NCBI RefSeq assembly: GCF_000219605.1
Contig: NC_015740.1
Location: forward strand, 4,340,001-4,404,000
Direction of reading: 5' to 3'
Source of the DNA: Stutzerimonas stutzeri
GTDB taxonomy: Bacteria > Pseudomonadota > Gammaproteobacteria > Pseudomonadales > Pseudomonadaceae
DNA length: 64,000 nt
Part shown: positions 30,200-40,132 of the stretch, in pieces
Numbering within the stretch: the stretch's first letter is position 1
Layout of the letters: every line of letters begins with the position of its first letter
Notes under the pieces: generated by a model
Seen by the model: the letters and a program-made list of their open reading frames with translations, nothing else
Database searches by the model: none
What the model was told of the DNA's origin: nothing
Position numbers and translations under genes: made by a program

Positions 30200-30694
30200 T
30201 CAATGGGCGGTGGCGGGGGCCTCGCCGGCGCTCTGCATGCGCGCCATTTCCTGGGCGTAGAGCGCATCGAAATTCACCGGAGCCAGCATCAGCGCCGGGA
30301 AGGAGCCGCGGGTCACCAGGCTGTCCAGCGCTTCGCGGGCATACGGGAAGAGGATGTTCGGGCAGAACGCACCAAGCGTGTGGCTCATCGCAGCCGCTTC
30401 CAGGCCCTTGATCAGGAAAATGCCGGCCTGCTGCACCTCGGCAATGAAGGCCACTTCCTCACCGGTCTTGACGGTGACCGAGAGGGTCAGCACCACTTCG
30501 TAGAAGTCGCTTTCCAACTGCTTCTGCTTGGTGTTCAGGTCCAGCGCGACACTCGGATTCCATTCCTGACGGAAAATTTCCGGGCTCTTCGGCGCTTCGA
30601 AGGACAGGTCACGGACGTAGATGCGCTGCAGGGAGAACTGCGCGCCCTGTTCGTTCTGCGACGCTGCGCCGCCGTTGTTAGCTTGTTCAGTCAT
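30200..30694 (-). CDS. secB: Protein-export chaperone SecB
   Basis: 164 residues. Family signatures: [22 protein letters not shown] near the N-terminus, [11 protein letters not shown] and [40 protein letters not shown]. It holds preproteins unfolded and delivers them to SecA. A ribosome site AGAAGG precedes the ATG. It is last in a yibN-grxC-secB cluster, a conserved order. Confidence 0.97.
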   Translation of the reverse strand: MTEQANNGGAASQNEQGAQFSLQRIYVRDLSFEAPKSPEIFRQEWNPSVALDLNTKQKQLESDFYEVVLTLSVTVKTGEEVAFIAEVQQAGIFLIKGLEAAAMSHTLGAFCPNILFPYAREALDSLVTRGSFPALMLAPVNFDALYAQEMARMQSAGEAPATAH

Positions 30695-30758
30695 TTCTGC
30701 AACCTTCTATCCAGTTGTGCGTGTCGTTTGAATTGTTCGCGGACCCGCGGTGCCGGCC

Positions 30759-31013
30759 TCAGGCCTGCAGCAACGGGTCGAGGCGTCCGGCGCGCTCCAG
30801 AGCGTGCAGCTCATCGCAGCCGCCGACGTGCTTGTCGCCGATCCATATCTGCGGCACCGAGGTGCGTCCGGCCTTGCTGGCCATCTCGGCGCGCAGGGTC
30901 GGGTTGCCATCCACGGGAATTTCCTCGTAGGCGACACCCTTGCGATCGAGCAGCGCCTTGGCGCGGATGCAGAACGGGCACCAGGCGGTGGTATAGATGA
31001 CGACGTTGGGCAT
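30759..31013 (-). CDS. grxC: Glutaredoxin 3
   Basis: 84 residues, usual size. The dithiol active site is CPFC (YTTAWCPFCIRAKALL, residues about 11-14), with the TSVPQIWIG cis-Pro loop and GGCDELHALE glutathione-binding turn. It reduces disulfides with glutathione in the cytosol. It lies 2 bp after the rhodanese gene and upstream of secB. Confidence 0.96.
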   Translation of the reverse strand: MPNVVIYTTAWCPFCIRAKALLDRKGVAYEEIPVDGNPTLRAEMASKAGRTSVPQIWIGDKHVGGCDELHALERAGRLDPLLQA

Positions 31014-31015
31014 GA

Positions 31016-31432
31016 TTACTTGACCACTGGCAGATTGTCGCCGCGCCAGCTGGAAATCCCTCCCGACAACTTGGCGGCGGTGAAGCCTGCCTTCTGCAGC
31101 TCACGGCAGGCCGTTCCGGCGTGCTGCCCCATGGCGTCGACCACGATGATGGTCTTGGCCTTGTGCTTTTCCAGCTCGCCTGTGCGGCTGACCAGTTTCT
31201 CGTAGGGAATGTTCAATGCATCGACGATATGGCCGGCGTCGAACTCCTTCTTGGCGCGCACGTCCAACACCACGCCCTCGCCACTGTTGACCAGTGCCGT
31301 CAGTTCGCGATTGCTCAGGCTCTTGCCACCCTTGCGTGTCTCGGTGATGAACAGAAGGATCAACAGCGCCACGAACAGGCTGCTGAGTACATAGTGGTTA
31401 GAGACAAATTCAATCAGGTTAGCGAGCATCAA
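31016..31432 (-). CDS. Rhodanese-like membrane-anchored protein, YibN type
   Basis: 138 residues. An N-terminal membrane helix (FVSNHYVLSSLFVALLILLFI) precedes a rhodanese domain with LVNSGEGVVLDVRAKKEFDAGHIVDALNIPYE. The usual catalytic-loop cysteine position reads VVDAMGQHAGTACREL, without Cys at the loop start, so sulfurtransferase activity is doubtful. The gene order yibN-grxC-secB is conserved in gammaproteobacteria. It is divergent from gpmI. Confidence 0.9.
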   Translation of the reverse strand: MMLANLIEFVSNHYVLSSLFVALLILLFITETRKGGKSLSNRELTALVNSGEGVVLDVRAKKEFDAGHIVDALNIPYEKLVSRTGELEKHKAKTIIVVDAMGQHAGTACRELQKAGFTAAKLSGGISSWRGDNLPVVK

Positions 31433-31569
31433 CGGGTACCCGGACGATAAAATGCGGGCCAGTATACACAGCCCCTCCTACCGGCTGAACCCTGATGATT
31501 CGTGACCTCGCCCCGGCCAGCCAGTAGACTGGCCACCCTTTTCCGCCCCCGTGCAAGGAGCCCGAAAGC

Positions 31570-33117
31570 ATGCCCGTCGCCCCTACCGCCGCGCCCAAAC
31601 CTCTGGTACTGATCATTCTCGATGGCTTCGGGCACAGCGACAGCCCGGACTTCAATGCCATCCATGCCGCGCGCAAGCCGGTATACGATCGCCTGCTGGC
31701 GACTCAGCCGCACGGACTGATCTCCGGCAGCGGCATGGATGTCGGCCTGCCGGACGGGCAGATGGGCAACTCCGAGGTCGGCCACATGAACCTGGGGGCC
31801 GGGCGCGTGGTATATCAGGACTTCACCCGGGTGACCAAGGCGATCCGCGACGGCGAGTTCTTCACCAATCCGACCATCTGTGCCGCCGTCGACAAGGCCG
31901 TAGGTGCCGGCAAGGCGGTGCACATCCTCGGCCTGCTCTCCGACGGTGGCGTGCACAGCCACCAGGATCATCTGGTCGCCATGGCCGAGCTGGCGGCCCA
32001 GCGCGGCGCCGAGAAGATCTACCTGCACGCCTTCCTCGACGGCCGCGACACCCCGCCGAAGAGCGCACAGCACTCCATCGAACTGCTCCAGGCCACCTTC
32101 ACCCGCCTGGGCAAGGGCCGTATCGCCAGCCTGATCGGCCGCTACTTCGCCATGGACCGCGACAACCGCTGGGACCGCGTGCAGCAGGCCTACGAGCTGA
32201 TCGTCGACGGCAAGGCCGAGTACCGCTCCGACTACGCGGTGGACGGCCTGATCGCCGCCTACGAGCGCGGCGAGAGCGACGAGTTCGTCAAGGCCACCGG
32301 CATTGGCGAGCCGGTACGTGTCGAAGACGGTGACGCCGTGGTGTTCATGAACTTCCGCGCCGACCGCGCCCGCGAGCTGACCCGCTGCTTTGTCGAACCC
32401 GGTTTCAAGGAATTCGAGCGTGCCCGGGTGCCGCAACTGGCCGAGTTCGTCATGCTCACCCAGTACGCCGCGAGCATTCCCGCTCCCGCCGCTTTCGCCC
32501 CGGAAGCGCTGACCAACGTGCTCGGCGAGTATCTGGCCAACAACGGCAAGACCCAGCTGCGCATCGCCGAAACCGAGAAGTACGCCCACGTCACCTTCTT
32601 CTTCTCCGGCGGCCGCGAGGAACCCTTCCCCGGCGAGGAGCGCATCCTGATTCCTTCGCCGCAGGTTGCCACCTATGACCTCAAGCCGGAAATGAGCGCG
32701 CCGGAGGTCACCGACCGCATCGTCGAGGCCATCGAGAACCAGCGCTACGACGTCATCGTCGTCAACTATGCCAACGGCGACATGGTCGGCCATACCGGCG
32801 TGTTCGAAGCGGCGGTCAAGGCGGTGGAGTGCCTGGACAGCTGCGTCGGTCGCATCGTCGAGGCGCTGGACAAGGTCGGCGGCGAAGCCCTGCTGACCGC
32901 CGACCACGGCAACGTCGAGCAGATGGAAGACGCCATGACCGGGCAGGCGCACACCGCGCATACCTGCGAGCCGGTGCCCTTCATCTATATCGGCAAGCGC
33001 AACGTCTCGATCCGCGAAGGCGGCGTACTGGCCGACGTCGCGCCGACCATGCTGACCCTGCTGGGCATGCCGGTTCCGCAGGAAATGACCGGCCGCTCCA
33101 TCGTCGAACTCAACTGA
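31570..33117 (+). CDS. gpmI: 2,3-bisphosphoglycerate-independent phosphoglycerate mutase
   Basis: 515 residues, full length. It starts with a strong AAGGAG site. The alkaline-phosphatase-fold motifs are [11 protein letters not shown], the phospho-serine segment [34 protein letters not shown] and [10 protein letters not shown], covering the two Mn sites. It interconverts 3- and 2-phosphoglycerate. It is first of gpmI-envC-ctpA-yibQ and divergent from the rhodanese gene. A terminator follows, so envC may also have its own promoter. Confidence 0.97.
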   Translation: MPVAPTAAPKPLVLIILDGFGHSDSPDFNAIHAARKPVYDRLLATQPHGLISGSGMDVGLPDGQMGNSEVGHMNLGAGRVVYQDFTRVTKAIRDGEFFTNPTICAAVDKAVGAGKAVHILGLLSDGGVHSHQDHLVAMAELAAQRGAEKIYLHAFLDGRDTPPKSAQHSIELLQATFTRLGKGRIASLIGRYFAMDRDNRWDRVQQAYELIVDGKAEYRSDYAVDGLIAAYERGESDEFVKATGIGEPVRVEDGDAVVFMNFRADRARELTRCFVEPGFKEFERARVPQLAEFVMLTQYAASIPAPAAFAPEALTNVLGEYLANNGKTQLRIAETEKYAHVTFFFSGGREEPFPGEERILIPSPQVATYDLKPEMSAPEVTDRIVEAIENQRYDVIVVNYANGDMVGHTGVFEAAVKAVECLDSCVGRIVEALDKVGGEALLTADHGNVEQMEDAMTGQAHTAHTCEPVPFIYIGKRNVSIREGGVLADVAPTMLTLLGMPVPQEMTGRSIVELN

Positions 33118-33160
33118 CGGGTGCCGGCGGGAAGCCGGGGCGCACGACTTCGCTTCCCGC

Positions 33161-33190
33161 GACGGGCCTCAAGCTTCCCGTCAGCTTTTT
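33161..33190 (+). terminator. Intrinsic terminator of gpmI
   Basis: GACGGG (33161-33166) pairs with CCCGTC (33177-33182), followed by AGCTTTTT. A second, longer repeat (GCGGGAAGC and GCTTCCCGC, 33127-33160) lies just before it. It sits about 45-70 bases after the gpmI stop and 40 bases before envC. Confidence 0.7.
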
Positions 33191-33232
33191 AGGCATACTA
33201 CGCCGGTCATAACCCTCGGTTGACAGCCCTCC

Positions 33233-34495
33233 ATGCCTCGTACATTCCTCGCTCTCGCCTTTCTCTGCCTGCTCGGCCCGGCCGTGGCGGACGAGCGCGC
33301 CGCCGCGCGCCAGCAGATCGAAGCCGCCCGCCAGGACATCGCCGAACTGCAGAAGCTGCTCAAGCAGATCGAGCAGGAGAAATCCGGCGTCCAGAAACAG
33401 CTGCAGACCACCGAAAGCGAGATGGGGCAGCTGGAAAAGCAGGTCGACACCCTGCAGCAGGAGATCGACCGCAGCGAGGCCGAGCTGGAGCGCCTGAACG
33501 AGGAGAAGACCACCCTCGAAGGTGCTCGCCTGGAACAGCAGCGCCTGATCGGCCTGCAGGCCCGCGCCGCCTATCAGAACGGTCGCCAGGAATACCTCAA
33601 GCTGCTGCTCAATCAGCAGAACCCGGAAAAATTCAGTCGCACCCTCACCTATTACGACTATCTCAACAAGGCCCGCCTCGAGCAGCTCGACAGCTTCAAC
33701 GAGACACTGCGCCAGCTGGCCAACGTCGAGGCCGACATCGAAGCGCAGCAGAACCTGCTCGCCGAGAAGAAGGACGGCCTGCTGGAGCGACGCGATCAGC
33801 TGGCCGAAGTGCGCAAGGAGCGCCAGCAGGCACTGGCCAAGCTGAACAGCGACCTGTCCAGCCGAGAGCAGCGGCTGCAGGCTCGCCGCCAGGAACAGGC
33901 GCAGTTCGAGCGGGTGCTCAAGACCATCGAAGAGACGCTGGCCCGTCAGGCACGCGAGGCCGAGGAGGCTCGTCAGCGCGAACTGCTTGCCGAACGCCAG
34001 CGTCAGCAGCAGCAACAACAAGCCAGGCCCAGCGGCAGCTCCGCGCCGAGTGGCCCGCTGGTATCCAGCGCCGGTGGCAGCTTTGGCGGGCCGTTCGCCC
34101 AGGCCAAAGGTAAACTGCCCTGGCCGGTGGACGGACGTCTCGTCGCCCGCTACGGCACTCCACGCGGCGGCGATGCTCGAACCAAGTGGGACGGCGTACT
34201 GATCGGCGCCAATGCCGGCACCCAGGTCCGTGCCGTGCATGGCGGCCGGGTGGTGTTCGCCGACTGGTTGCGCGGTGCCGGCCTGCTGGTGATCCTCGAT
34301 CACGGCAACGGTTACCTGAGCCTTTACGGACACAACCAGAGCCTGCTGCGGGACGCCGGCGACATCGTCAAGGCCGGCGACCCGATTGCCACGGTAGGCA
34401 CCAGCGGCGGCCAGGAAACCGCCGCACTGTATTTCGCCATTCGTCAGCACGGTCGCCCCAGCGACCCTGCCCAATGGTGCCGCGCGCAAGGCTGA
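33233..34495 (+). CDS. envC: Murein hydrolase activator EnvC
   Basis: 420 residues with a signal peptide (MPRTFLALAFLCLLGPAVA). Two long coiled-coil blocks (about 20-110 and 150-270) precede a Gln/Ser-rich linker and a C-terminal LytM/M23 domain (about 295-415). The LytM metal ligands are degraded: the first His position reads KWDGVLIG and the HxH-type motif reads LYFAIRQHG. So this is an activator rather than an enzyme, as for E. coli EnvC, which activates AmiA/AmiB amidases at the septum through FtsEX. It is followed 72 bp later by ctpA. Confidence 0.94.
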   Translation: MPRTFLALAFLCLLGPAVADERAAARQQIEAARQDIAELQKLLKQIEQEKSGVQKQLQTTESEMGQLEKQVDTLQQEIDRSEAELERLNEEKTTLEGARLEQQRLIGLQARAAYQNGRQEYLKLLLNQQNPEKFSRTLTYYDYLNKARLEQLDSFNETLRQLANVEADIEAQQNLLAEKKDGLLERRDQLAEVRKERQQALAKLNSDLSSREQRLQARRQEQAQFERVLKTIEETLARQAREAEEARQRELLAERQRQQQQQQARPSGSSAPSGPLVSSAGGSFGGPFAQAKGKLPWPVDGRLVARYGTPRGGDARTKWDGVLIGANAGTQVRAVHGGRVVFADWLRGAGLLVILDHGNGYLSLYGHNQSLLRDAGDIVKAGDPIATVGTSGGQETAALYFAIRQHGRPSDPAQWCRAQG

Positions 34496-34566
34496 CCGAT
34501 GGCGGCATCCGGCCCCGCCGAGCCACCCGGTCCACCTGGCGTGCCCTCTCATTACTGGAGTTCGAC

Positions 34567-35889
34567 ATGTTGCACCTGCGCCGTTTCGCCCGCCCTTCCA
34601 CGCTCGCCCTGGCCATCCTGCTAGGCATGCAAGGCGGTGCCTGGGCCCAGCAGCCTCCGGCGGAAGCGGCTGCAGTACCAAGCTCCAAGGCACCGCTGCC
34701 GCTGGACGAGCTGCGCACCTTCGCCGAGGTCCTGGACCGCATCAAGGCGGCCTATGTCGAGCCGGTGGATGACAAGACCCTGCTGGAAAACGCCATCAAA
34801 GGCATGCTCAGCAACCTCGATCCGCACTCGGCCTATCTCGAGCCAGAAGCCTTTGCCGAGCTGCAGGAAAGCACCAGCGGCGAATTCGGCGGGCTGGGCA
34901 TCGAGGTCGGCATGGAGGACGGCTTCATCAAGGTGGTGTCGCCGATCGACGATACGCCGGCATCCAAGGCCGGCATCGAAGCCGGCGACCTGATCGTCAA
35001 GATCGACGGGCAGCCGACCAAGGGTCTGTCGATGATGGACGCCATCGCCAAGATGCGCGGCAAACCCGGCAGCACCATCAGCCTGACGCTGGTACGCGAA
35101 GGCGGCCAGCCGTTCGACGTCAAGCTGACCCGTGCGGTGATCAAGGTGCGCAGCGTCAAGAGCCAGCTGCTGGAGCCCGGTTACGGATACCTGCGTGTCA
35201 CCCAGTTCCAGGTCAACTCCGGCGAGGAGGTCGGCAAGGCGCTGGCCAAGCTGAAGAAGGACAATGGCGGCAAGAAGCTCAACGGCCTGGTGCTGGACCT
35301 GCGCAACAACCCCGGCGGCGTGCTGCAGGCCGCGGTGGAGATTTCCGATCACTTCCTCACCAAGGGCCTGATCGTCTACACCAAGGGCCGCATCGCCAAT
35401 TCCGAGCTGCGCTTCAACGCCGATACGGCCGATGCCAGCGAAGGGGTGCCGCTGGTCGTGCTGATCAATGGCGGTAGCGCCTCGGCCTCGGAGATCGTGG
35501 CCGGCGCCCTGCAGGATCACAAGCGGGCGGTGGTCATGGGCACCGACAGCTTCGGCAAGGGCTCGGTGCAGACCGTGCTGCCGCTGAACAACGATCGCGC
35601 GCTCAAGCTCACCACGGCGCTCTACTACACGCCCAAGGGCCGCTCGATCCAGGCCCAGGGCATCGAGCCGGATATCGTCGTCGAACGTGCCAAGCTGACC
35701 CGCGAACAGGCTGCCGAAGGCTTCCGCGAAGCGGATCTGGCCGGGCATCTGGGCAATGGCAACGGCGGCCCGGATCGGCCAACCAGCACGCAGATCGCCA
35801 GCGACTCGGATCGACCGCAGGACGATGACTACCAGCTCGGTCAAGCGCTGAACCTGCTCAAGGGATTGAACCTCACCCGCGGCCAATGA
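34567..35889 (+). CDS. ctpA: Carboxy-terminal processing protease CtpA (S41 family)
   Basis: 440 residues from the ATG at 34567, which has GGAG upstream and opens a signal peptide ending near GGAWAQ. A PDZ domain (about 95-175, SPIDDTPASKAGIEAGDLIVKIDG) precedes the S41 core. The Ser/Lys dyad is seen in INGGSASASEIVAGAL and TDSFGKGSVQTVLP. In P. aeruginosa CtpA works with the lipoprotein LbcA to degrade peptidoglycan endopeptidases, which agrees with its position after envC. It overlaps yibQ by 4 bp. Confidence 0.95.
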   Translation: MLHLRRFARPSTLALAILLGMQGGAWAQQPPAEAAAVPSSKAPLPLDELRTFAEVLDRIKAAYVEPVDDKTLLENAIKGMLSNLDPHSAYLEPEAFAELQESTSGEFGGLGIEVGMEDGFIKVVSPIDDTPASKAGIEAGDLIVKIDGQPTKGLSMMDAIAKMRGKPGSTISLTLVREGGQPFDVKLTRAVIKVRSVKSQLLEPGYGYLRVTQFQVNSGEEVGKALAKLKKDNGGKKLNGLVLDLRNNPGGVLQAAVEISDHFLTKGLIVYTKGRIANSELRFNADTADASEGVPLVVLINGGSASASEIVAGALQDHKRAVVMGTDSFGKGSVQTVLPLNNDRALKLTTALYYTPKGRSIQAQGIEPDIVVERAKLTREQAAEGFREADLAGHLGNGNGGPDRPTSTQIASDSDRPQDDDYQLGQALNLLKGLNLTRGQ

Positions 35890-36683
35890 GCGTGCCGCGC
35901 TGGACGGCCGGCCTGGCGCTGCTCCTGGCGCTGGCCGGGCAGCCAGGGTTTGCAGACGAAGCCGATGCAGACCGGCGCGTCGCCGCGCGGCCCAGTCTGA
36001 CCCTGATCATCGACGACCTCGGCCAGAACCCCGCACGCGACCGCCGCGTGCTGCAGCTGCCCGGGCCGGTCGCATTGGCCATCCTGCCCGGTACGCGCCA
36101 CGCCGCGGAATTGGCCGAACAGGCCCATCGCGCCGGCAAGACGGTAATGCTGCACATGCCGATGGCGCCCGCCGGTGGCCGCTTCGCCTGGCATCCGCAA
36201 CTACCCCACGACGAGCTGGCACGCCGCCTTGACGCTGCGCTGGCCGCCGTGCCCCACGTGCGCGGGTTGAACAATCACATGGGCAGCGCGATGACCGAGC
36301 AGCCGCAAGCCATGACCTGGTTGATGGGCGAGCTGCAGCGTCGTCATCTGTTCTTCCTCGACAGCCGCACCAGCCCTCGCACCGTAGCCGCTGCCAGCGC
36401 GCAGCGCACTGCGCTGGCGAGCCTGTCGCGGGATATCTTTCTCGATGACGACCCATCCCCCGCTGCGGTGGCCGAGCGGTTCCAGGCCGCGATCGCGCTT
36501 GCGCGCAAGCAGGGTTCGGTGGTGATCATCGGCCACCCCCACGAGAGCACGCTGGCGCTCCTGGAGCGGGAACTGCCGCGCCTGACTGCGCAGGGCATCG
36601 AGTGGGTGGACGTTGGCCAGATGATCGCCACGCGCGGCAATCGCGCCATGGCCGCCCACGGTCGCGGCGGTATCTACCGCTGA
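35886..36683 (+). CDS. Divergent polysaccharide deacetylase family protein, YibQ type
   Basis: 265 residues with an N-terminal signal peptide (LALLLALAGQPGFA). The catalytic-domain motifs are SLTLIIDDLGQNPARDRRVL near 38, MLHMPMAP, GLNNHMGSAMT and FFLDSRTSPRTVA, all of the Polysacc_deac_2 group. It is presumably periplasmic. Substrate is unknown, though the envC-ctpA-yibQ linkage implies cell-wall work. Its ATG overlaps the ctpA stop. Confidence 0.9.
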   Translation: MSVPRWTAGLALLLALAGQPGFADEADADRRVAARPSLTLIIDDLGQNPARDRRVLQLPGPVALAILPGTRHAAELAEQAHRAGKTVMLHMPMAPAGGRFAWHPQLPHDELARRLDAALAAVPHVRGLNNHMGSAMTEQPQAMTWLMGELQRRHLFFLDSRTSPRTVAAASAQRTALASLSRDIFLDDDPSPAAVAERFQAAIALARKQGSVVIIGHPHESTLALLERELPRLTAQGIEWVDVGQMIATRGNRAMAAHGRGGIYR

Positions 36684-36686
36684 AAA

Positions 36687-37433
36687 TCAGAGGTAGCGAC
36701 GCAGCATGCCGTCCACAGTGCCATCGGCACGCATCGCATCGAGCGCCCGCTGCAAGCGCTCGACCACCTCGTCCGGCGTCGCCCGATTGAGCGCAAGGAA
36801 CAATCGCGCCTCATTGAAACGCAGCACCGGCTTCAGCCCGGTCACACCTTCCTGCTTGGCCAGATAGGGGCCGACCGGATCGGCAGTGGCCCAGACATCG
36901 ATCTGGCCCTTGAGCAGCTTGCCGATGTTCTCCTGGTCGCGCAGCGAATTGATCGGCGCCAGCCCCAGGCGCTCCAGATGCTGGCTCACCGCGTCGTTCT
37001 TGTATGCACCGATGCGCAGGCTGCGTGCCTGTTCCAACCCGGTCAGCTGCAGAGAGCTGTCCGCCGGCGCCAGCAGCACCCAGCTGATGCTCGCCAGGGG
37101 CCCGACCCACTTGAACTGCGGCTCCCGCTCGGCAGTGAAGGTGGTGGAAAACAGCCCCTGATCGGGCTGTTCGAGCACCTGCTTGTAGATGCGATCCCAG
37201 GGAAAGCGCAGGCTGAGCTCGTAGCGGATGCTCGCCCGGCGGAACATCTCGCGAACGATGTCGGCGTTGATGCCGTGGATCTTTGCATCGGCCGCGTAGT
37301 TCTTGTTGTCCTCGGCCATGTTGAAAGGTGGAAAGTTTTCGGTCAGCAGCACGACGCGATAGTCGTCGGGCAGCTCGGCATGGGCATGACTGCAGAGCAG
37401 CAGCACGATGGCGGCTAGGATTCGTTTAAGCAT
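36687..37433 (-). CDS. Periplasmic solute-binding protein (SBP_bac_3), copy 1
   Basis: 248 residues from the ATG at 37433 with a signal peptide (MLKRILAAIVLLLCSHAHA). The mature part LPDDYRVVLLTENFPPFNMAEDNKNYA through GINADIVREMFRRASIRYELSLRFPWDRIYKQ has the amino-acid-type SBP family 3 fold. It is the same length as the next gene and clearly a paralogue (shared RFPWxRIY, GLxPVLRF, AINAL-type end RYL). No permease or ATPase is adjacent, so it may feed a distant transporter or act as a sensor. Confidence 0.85.
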   Translation of the reverse strand: MLKRILAAIVLLLCSHAHAELPDDYRVVLLTENFPPFNMAEDNKNYAADAKIHGINADIVREMFRRASIRYELSLRFPWDRIYKQVLEQPDQGLFSTTFTAEREPQFKWVGPLASISWVLLAPADSSLQLTGLEQARSLRIGAYKNDAVSQHLERLGLAPINSLRDQENIGKLLKGQIDVWATADPVGPYLAKQEGVTGLKPVLRFNEARLFLALNRATPDEVVERLQRALDAMRADGTVDGMLRRYL

Positions 37434-37625
37434 GGCTCGCTCCCTGGTTCTGATTCCCGATCCGCCCCTCCGCGGATCATGGCCGAAGCGGTCGAAAGCA
37501 AGATGCGAACCAGCGCAGCAGCACCGCCGCGGTACTCGGGCGGTGGCTGACAAGGACACGATGGGTGCGCCAGAACGGCGCGAGAGGCGTGTGCGGCGCA
37601 CCCTGCTGGCGCGCCGCCATCACCA

Positions 37626-37650
37626 GCCTGACGCGGCAAACGCGTCAGGC
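37626..37650 (-). terminator. Hairpin after the second solute-binding protein gene
   Basis: Perfect 10-bp inverted repeat (GCCTGACGCG and CGCGTCAGGC, 5-nt loop) 14 bases past the minus-strand stop at 37664. No T-run. It separates the two paralogous genes. Confidence 0.55.
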
Positions 37651-37663
37651 GAGAGGAAGCAAC

Positions 37664-38410
37664 TCAGAGATAGCGCGCGTTGATCTCGTCGATCACGCCT
37701 TCGCGGCGCATCTGGTCCAGTGCCTGCTGCAGCTTCTGCACCGTCTCGTCGGCCACCTGCTTGTTCAGCGCCAGGTAGAGTTCGGCGCTGTCGAAGCGCA
37801 GCACGCGCTTGAGCCCGGTCACGCCTTCCTGTCGAGCCAGGTAGCGGCCGGCCGGGTCGCCCGTGGCCCAGAGGTCGATCTTGCCGTCGAGCAGCTTTTT
37901 CACGTTCTCCTGATCACGCAGGGCAAGCACCGGCTGCAGACCCTGGCCCTCCAGGTGCTCGGCGATGGCGTCACCCTTGTAGGCGCCGACCGTGTACTGG
38001 CGAGCCTGGTCCAGGCTGGTCAGGTTGATCGGATTGTCGCCACGGGCCAGCAGCACCCAGTCGTCCGGGCCGATGGGGCCGACCCACTTGAACAGCTCTT
38101 CCCGCTCGGGCAGCCGCGCGGTGACGAACACCCCGTAGTTGGCCTGCTCCAGCGCCATGCCGTAGATGCGCTCCCAGGGGAAACGCAGTGTCAGCGTGTA
38201 ATCGACCCCGGCGCGCTTGAACATCTCGCGCACGATGTCCACCGCGATACCGCTGATGTTTTCATCGCGGGCGAAGTTCTTGCCGTCGGCCGCCATGTTG
38301 TAGGGCGGAAAGTTCTCCGTCAGCAGGTCGATCTTCGCCGGGGCCTGGGCATGAGCCAGCGAGACGCCGAACAGCAACGCACTGGCAATGGAAGCTATGG
38401 TCTTGAGCAT
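37664..38410 (-). CDS. Periplasmic solute-binding protein (SBP_bac_3), copy 2
   Basis: 248 residues from the ATG at 38410, signal peptide MLKTIASIASALLFGVSLAHAQ. Mature motifs: IDLLTENFPPYNMAADGKNFARDE, GIAVDIVREMFKRAGVDYTLTLRFPWERIYG, DQENVKKLLDGKIDLWATGDPAGRY. It is highly similar to copy 1 along its length and ends EINARYL. Ligand unknown; amino acids or related small molecules are usual for the family. The pair lies next to hisF, as similar binding-protein genes do in P. aeruginosa. Confidence 0.86.
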   Translation of the reverse strand: MLKTIASIASALLFGVSLAHAQAPAKIDLLTENFPPYNMAADGKNFARDENISGIAVDIVREMFKRAGVDYTLTLRFPWERIYGMALEQANYGVFVTARLPEREELFKWVGPIGPDDWVLLARGDNPINLTSLDQARQYTVGAYKGDAIAEHLEGQGLQPVLALRDQENVKKLLDGKIDLWATGDPAGRYLARQEGVTGLKRVLRFDSAELYLALNKQVADETVQKLQQALDQMRREGVIDEINARYL

Positions 38411-38428
38411 GAGAATCTCCTGATTGCT

Positions 38429-38449
38429 CGCCCGCAACAGCAGCGGGCG
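38429..38449 (-). terminator. Hairpin between hisF and the solute-binding protein gene
   Basis: 7-bp stem CGCCCGC/GCGGGCG with a 7-nt loop, about 42 bases after the hisF stop and 19 bases before the next start codon. No T-run; a weak terminator or a processing site. Confidence 0.4.
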
Positions 38450-38490
38450 TGTCCTTGTAGCGCGTCAGCCGTGTGGGCGGCGCGCCGCGA

Positions 38491-39261
<771 letters not shown>

Positions 39262-39275
39262 GGTCGATCTCTCTC

Positions 39276-39350
39276 GTAGGGCGGACAGGGCCGCATGGCG
39301 CTATCCGCCGGGGAATGCATGGCGGCACACGGAGCGTGGTCCGCCTTACG
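39276..39350. repeat. REP-like palindromic element between hisA and hisF
   Basis: The segment reads GTAGGGCGGAcag... to ...TATCCGCC (39276-39309), an imperfect palindrome. A second TCCGCC motif follows with the TTACGG end at 39340-39350. GTAGGGCGGA...TCCGCC elements of this kind recur as extragenic palindromes in P. stutzeri-like genomes. Only one copy is in this window, so the repeat nature rests on recognition. Confidence 0.5.
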
Positions 39351-39352
39351 GC

Positions 39353-40096
39353 TTACTCGTCTTTCAGCTTGAGGTCGCAGAGCGCCTGCGCCTCGGCCAC
39401 ATCCAGCGTGCCTTCATAGATGGCGCGGCCGGTAATGGCTCCGATGATGCCCGGGGTGTTGGTGTCGAGCAGCTTCTGGATGTCGCCGATGTTGTGGATG
39501 CCACCGGACGCGATCACCGGGATACGGCTGGCGTTGGCCAGGGCCACGGTGGCCTCGACGTTGCAGCCCTGCATCATGCCGTCCTTGGCGATGTCGGTGT
39601 AGACGATCGCCGAGACGCCATCGGCCTCGAAACGGCGGGCCAGATCGACGGCCTGCACGCTGGAGACTTCCGCCCAGCCATCGGTGGCGACGAAGCCGTC
39701 CTTGGCGTCCAGACCGACGATCACCTTGCCCGGGAAGGCACGGCAGGCCTCGGTAACGAACTGCGGCTCTTTCACCGCCTTGGTGCCGATGATCACGTAG
39801 CTGACACCGGCGCGCACGTAGTGCTCGATGGTTTCCAGGGTACGGATGCCGCCGCCGATCTGGATCGGCAGCTCCGGGTAACGCTTGGCAATGGCGGTGA
39901 CCACTTCGCCGTTGACCGGCTGGCCTTCGAAGGCCCCGTTGAGGTCGACCAGATGCAGGCGGCGGCAGCCGGCCTGGACCCACTTGGCAGCCATGGCCAC
40001 CGGGTCATCGGAGAACACCGTGGCGTCGTCCATCAGGCCCTGGCGCAGACGTACGCAGGCGCCGTCCTTGAGATCGATAGCGGGGATAATCAGCAT
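39353..40096 (-). CDS. hisA: Phosphoribosylformimino-5-aminoimidazole carboxamide ribotide isomerase
   Basis: 247 residues. Barrel motifs: [20 protein letters not shown] with the catalytic Asp of [38 protein letters not shown] with the second catalytic Asp and [19 protein letters not shown]. It isomerises ProFAR to PRFAR in histidine synthesis. It follows the DUF2164 gene by 36 bp. Confidence 0.97.
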   Translation of the reverse strand: MLIIPAIDLKDGACVRLRQGLMDDATVFSDDPVAMAAKWVQAGCRRLHLVDLNGAFEGQPVNGEVVTAIAKRYPELPIQIGGGIRTLETIEHYVRAGVSYVIIGTKAVKEPQFVTEACRAFPGKVIVGLDAKDGFVATDGWAEVSSVQAVDLARRFEADGVSAIVYTDIAKDGMMQGCNVEATVALANASRIPVIASGGIHNIGDIQKLLDTNTPGIIGAITGRAIYEGTLDVAEAQALCDLKLKDE

Positions 40097-40132
40097 GGCT
40101 TGAACCTGTTCAAATCAAGTGTCGGTTAAGGG

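Noticed and set aside
31429..34693. Minus-strand frames of 510 and 527 codons opposite gpmI and envC
   Set aside because: Antisense shadows of well-identified plus-strand genes.
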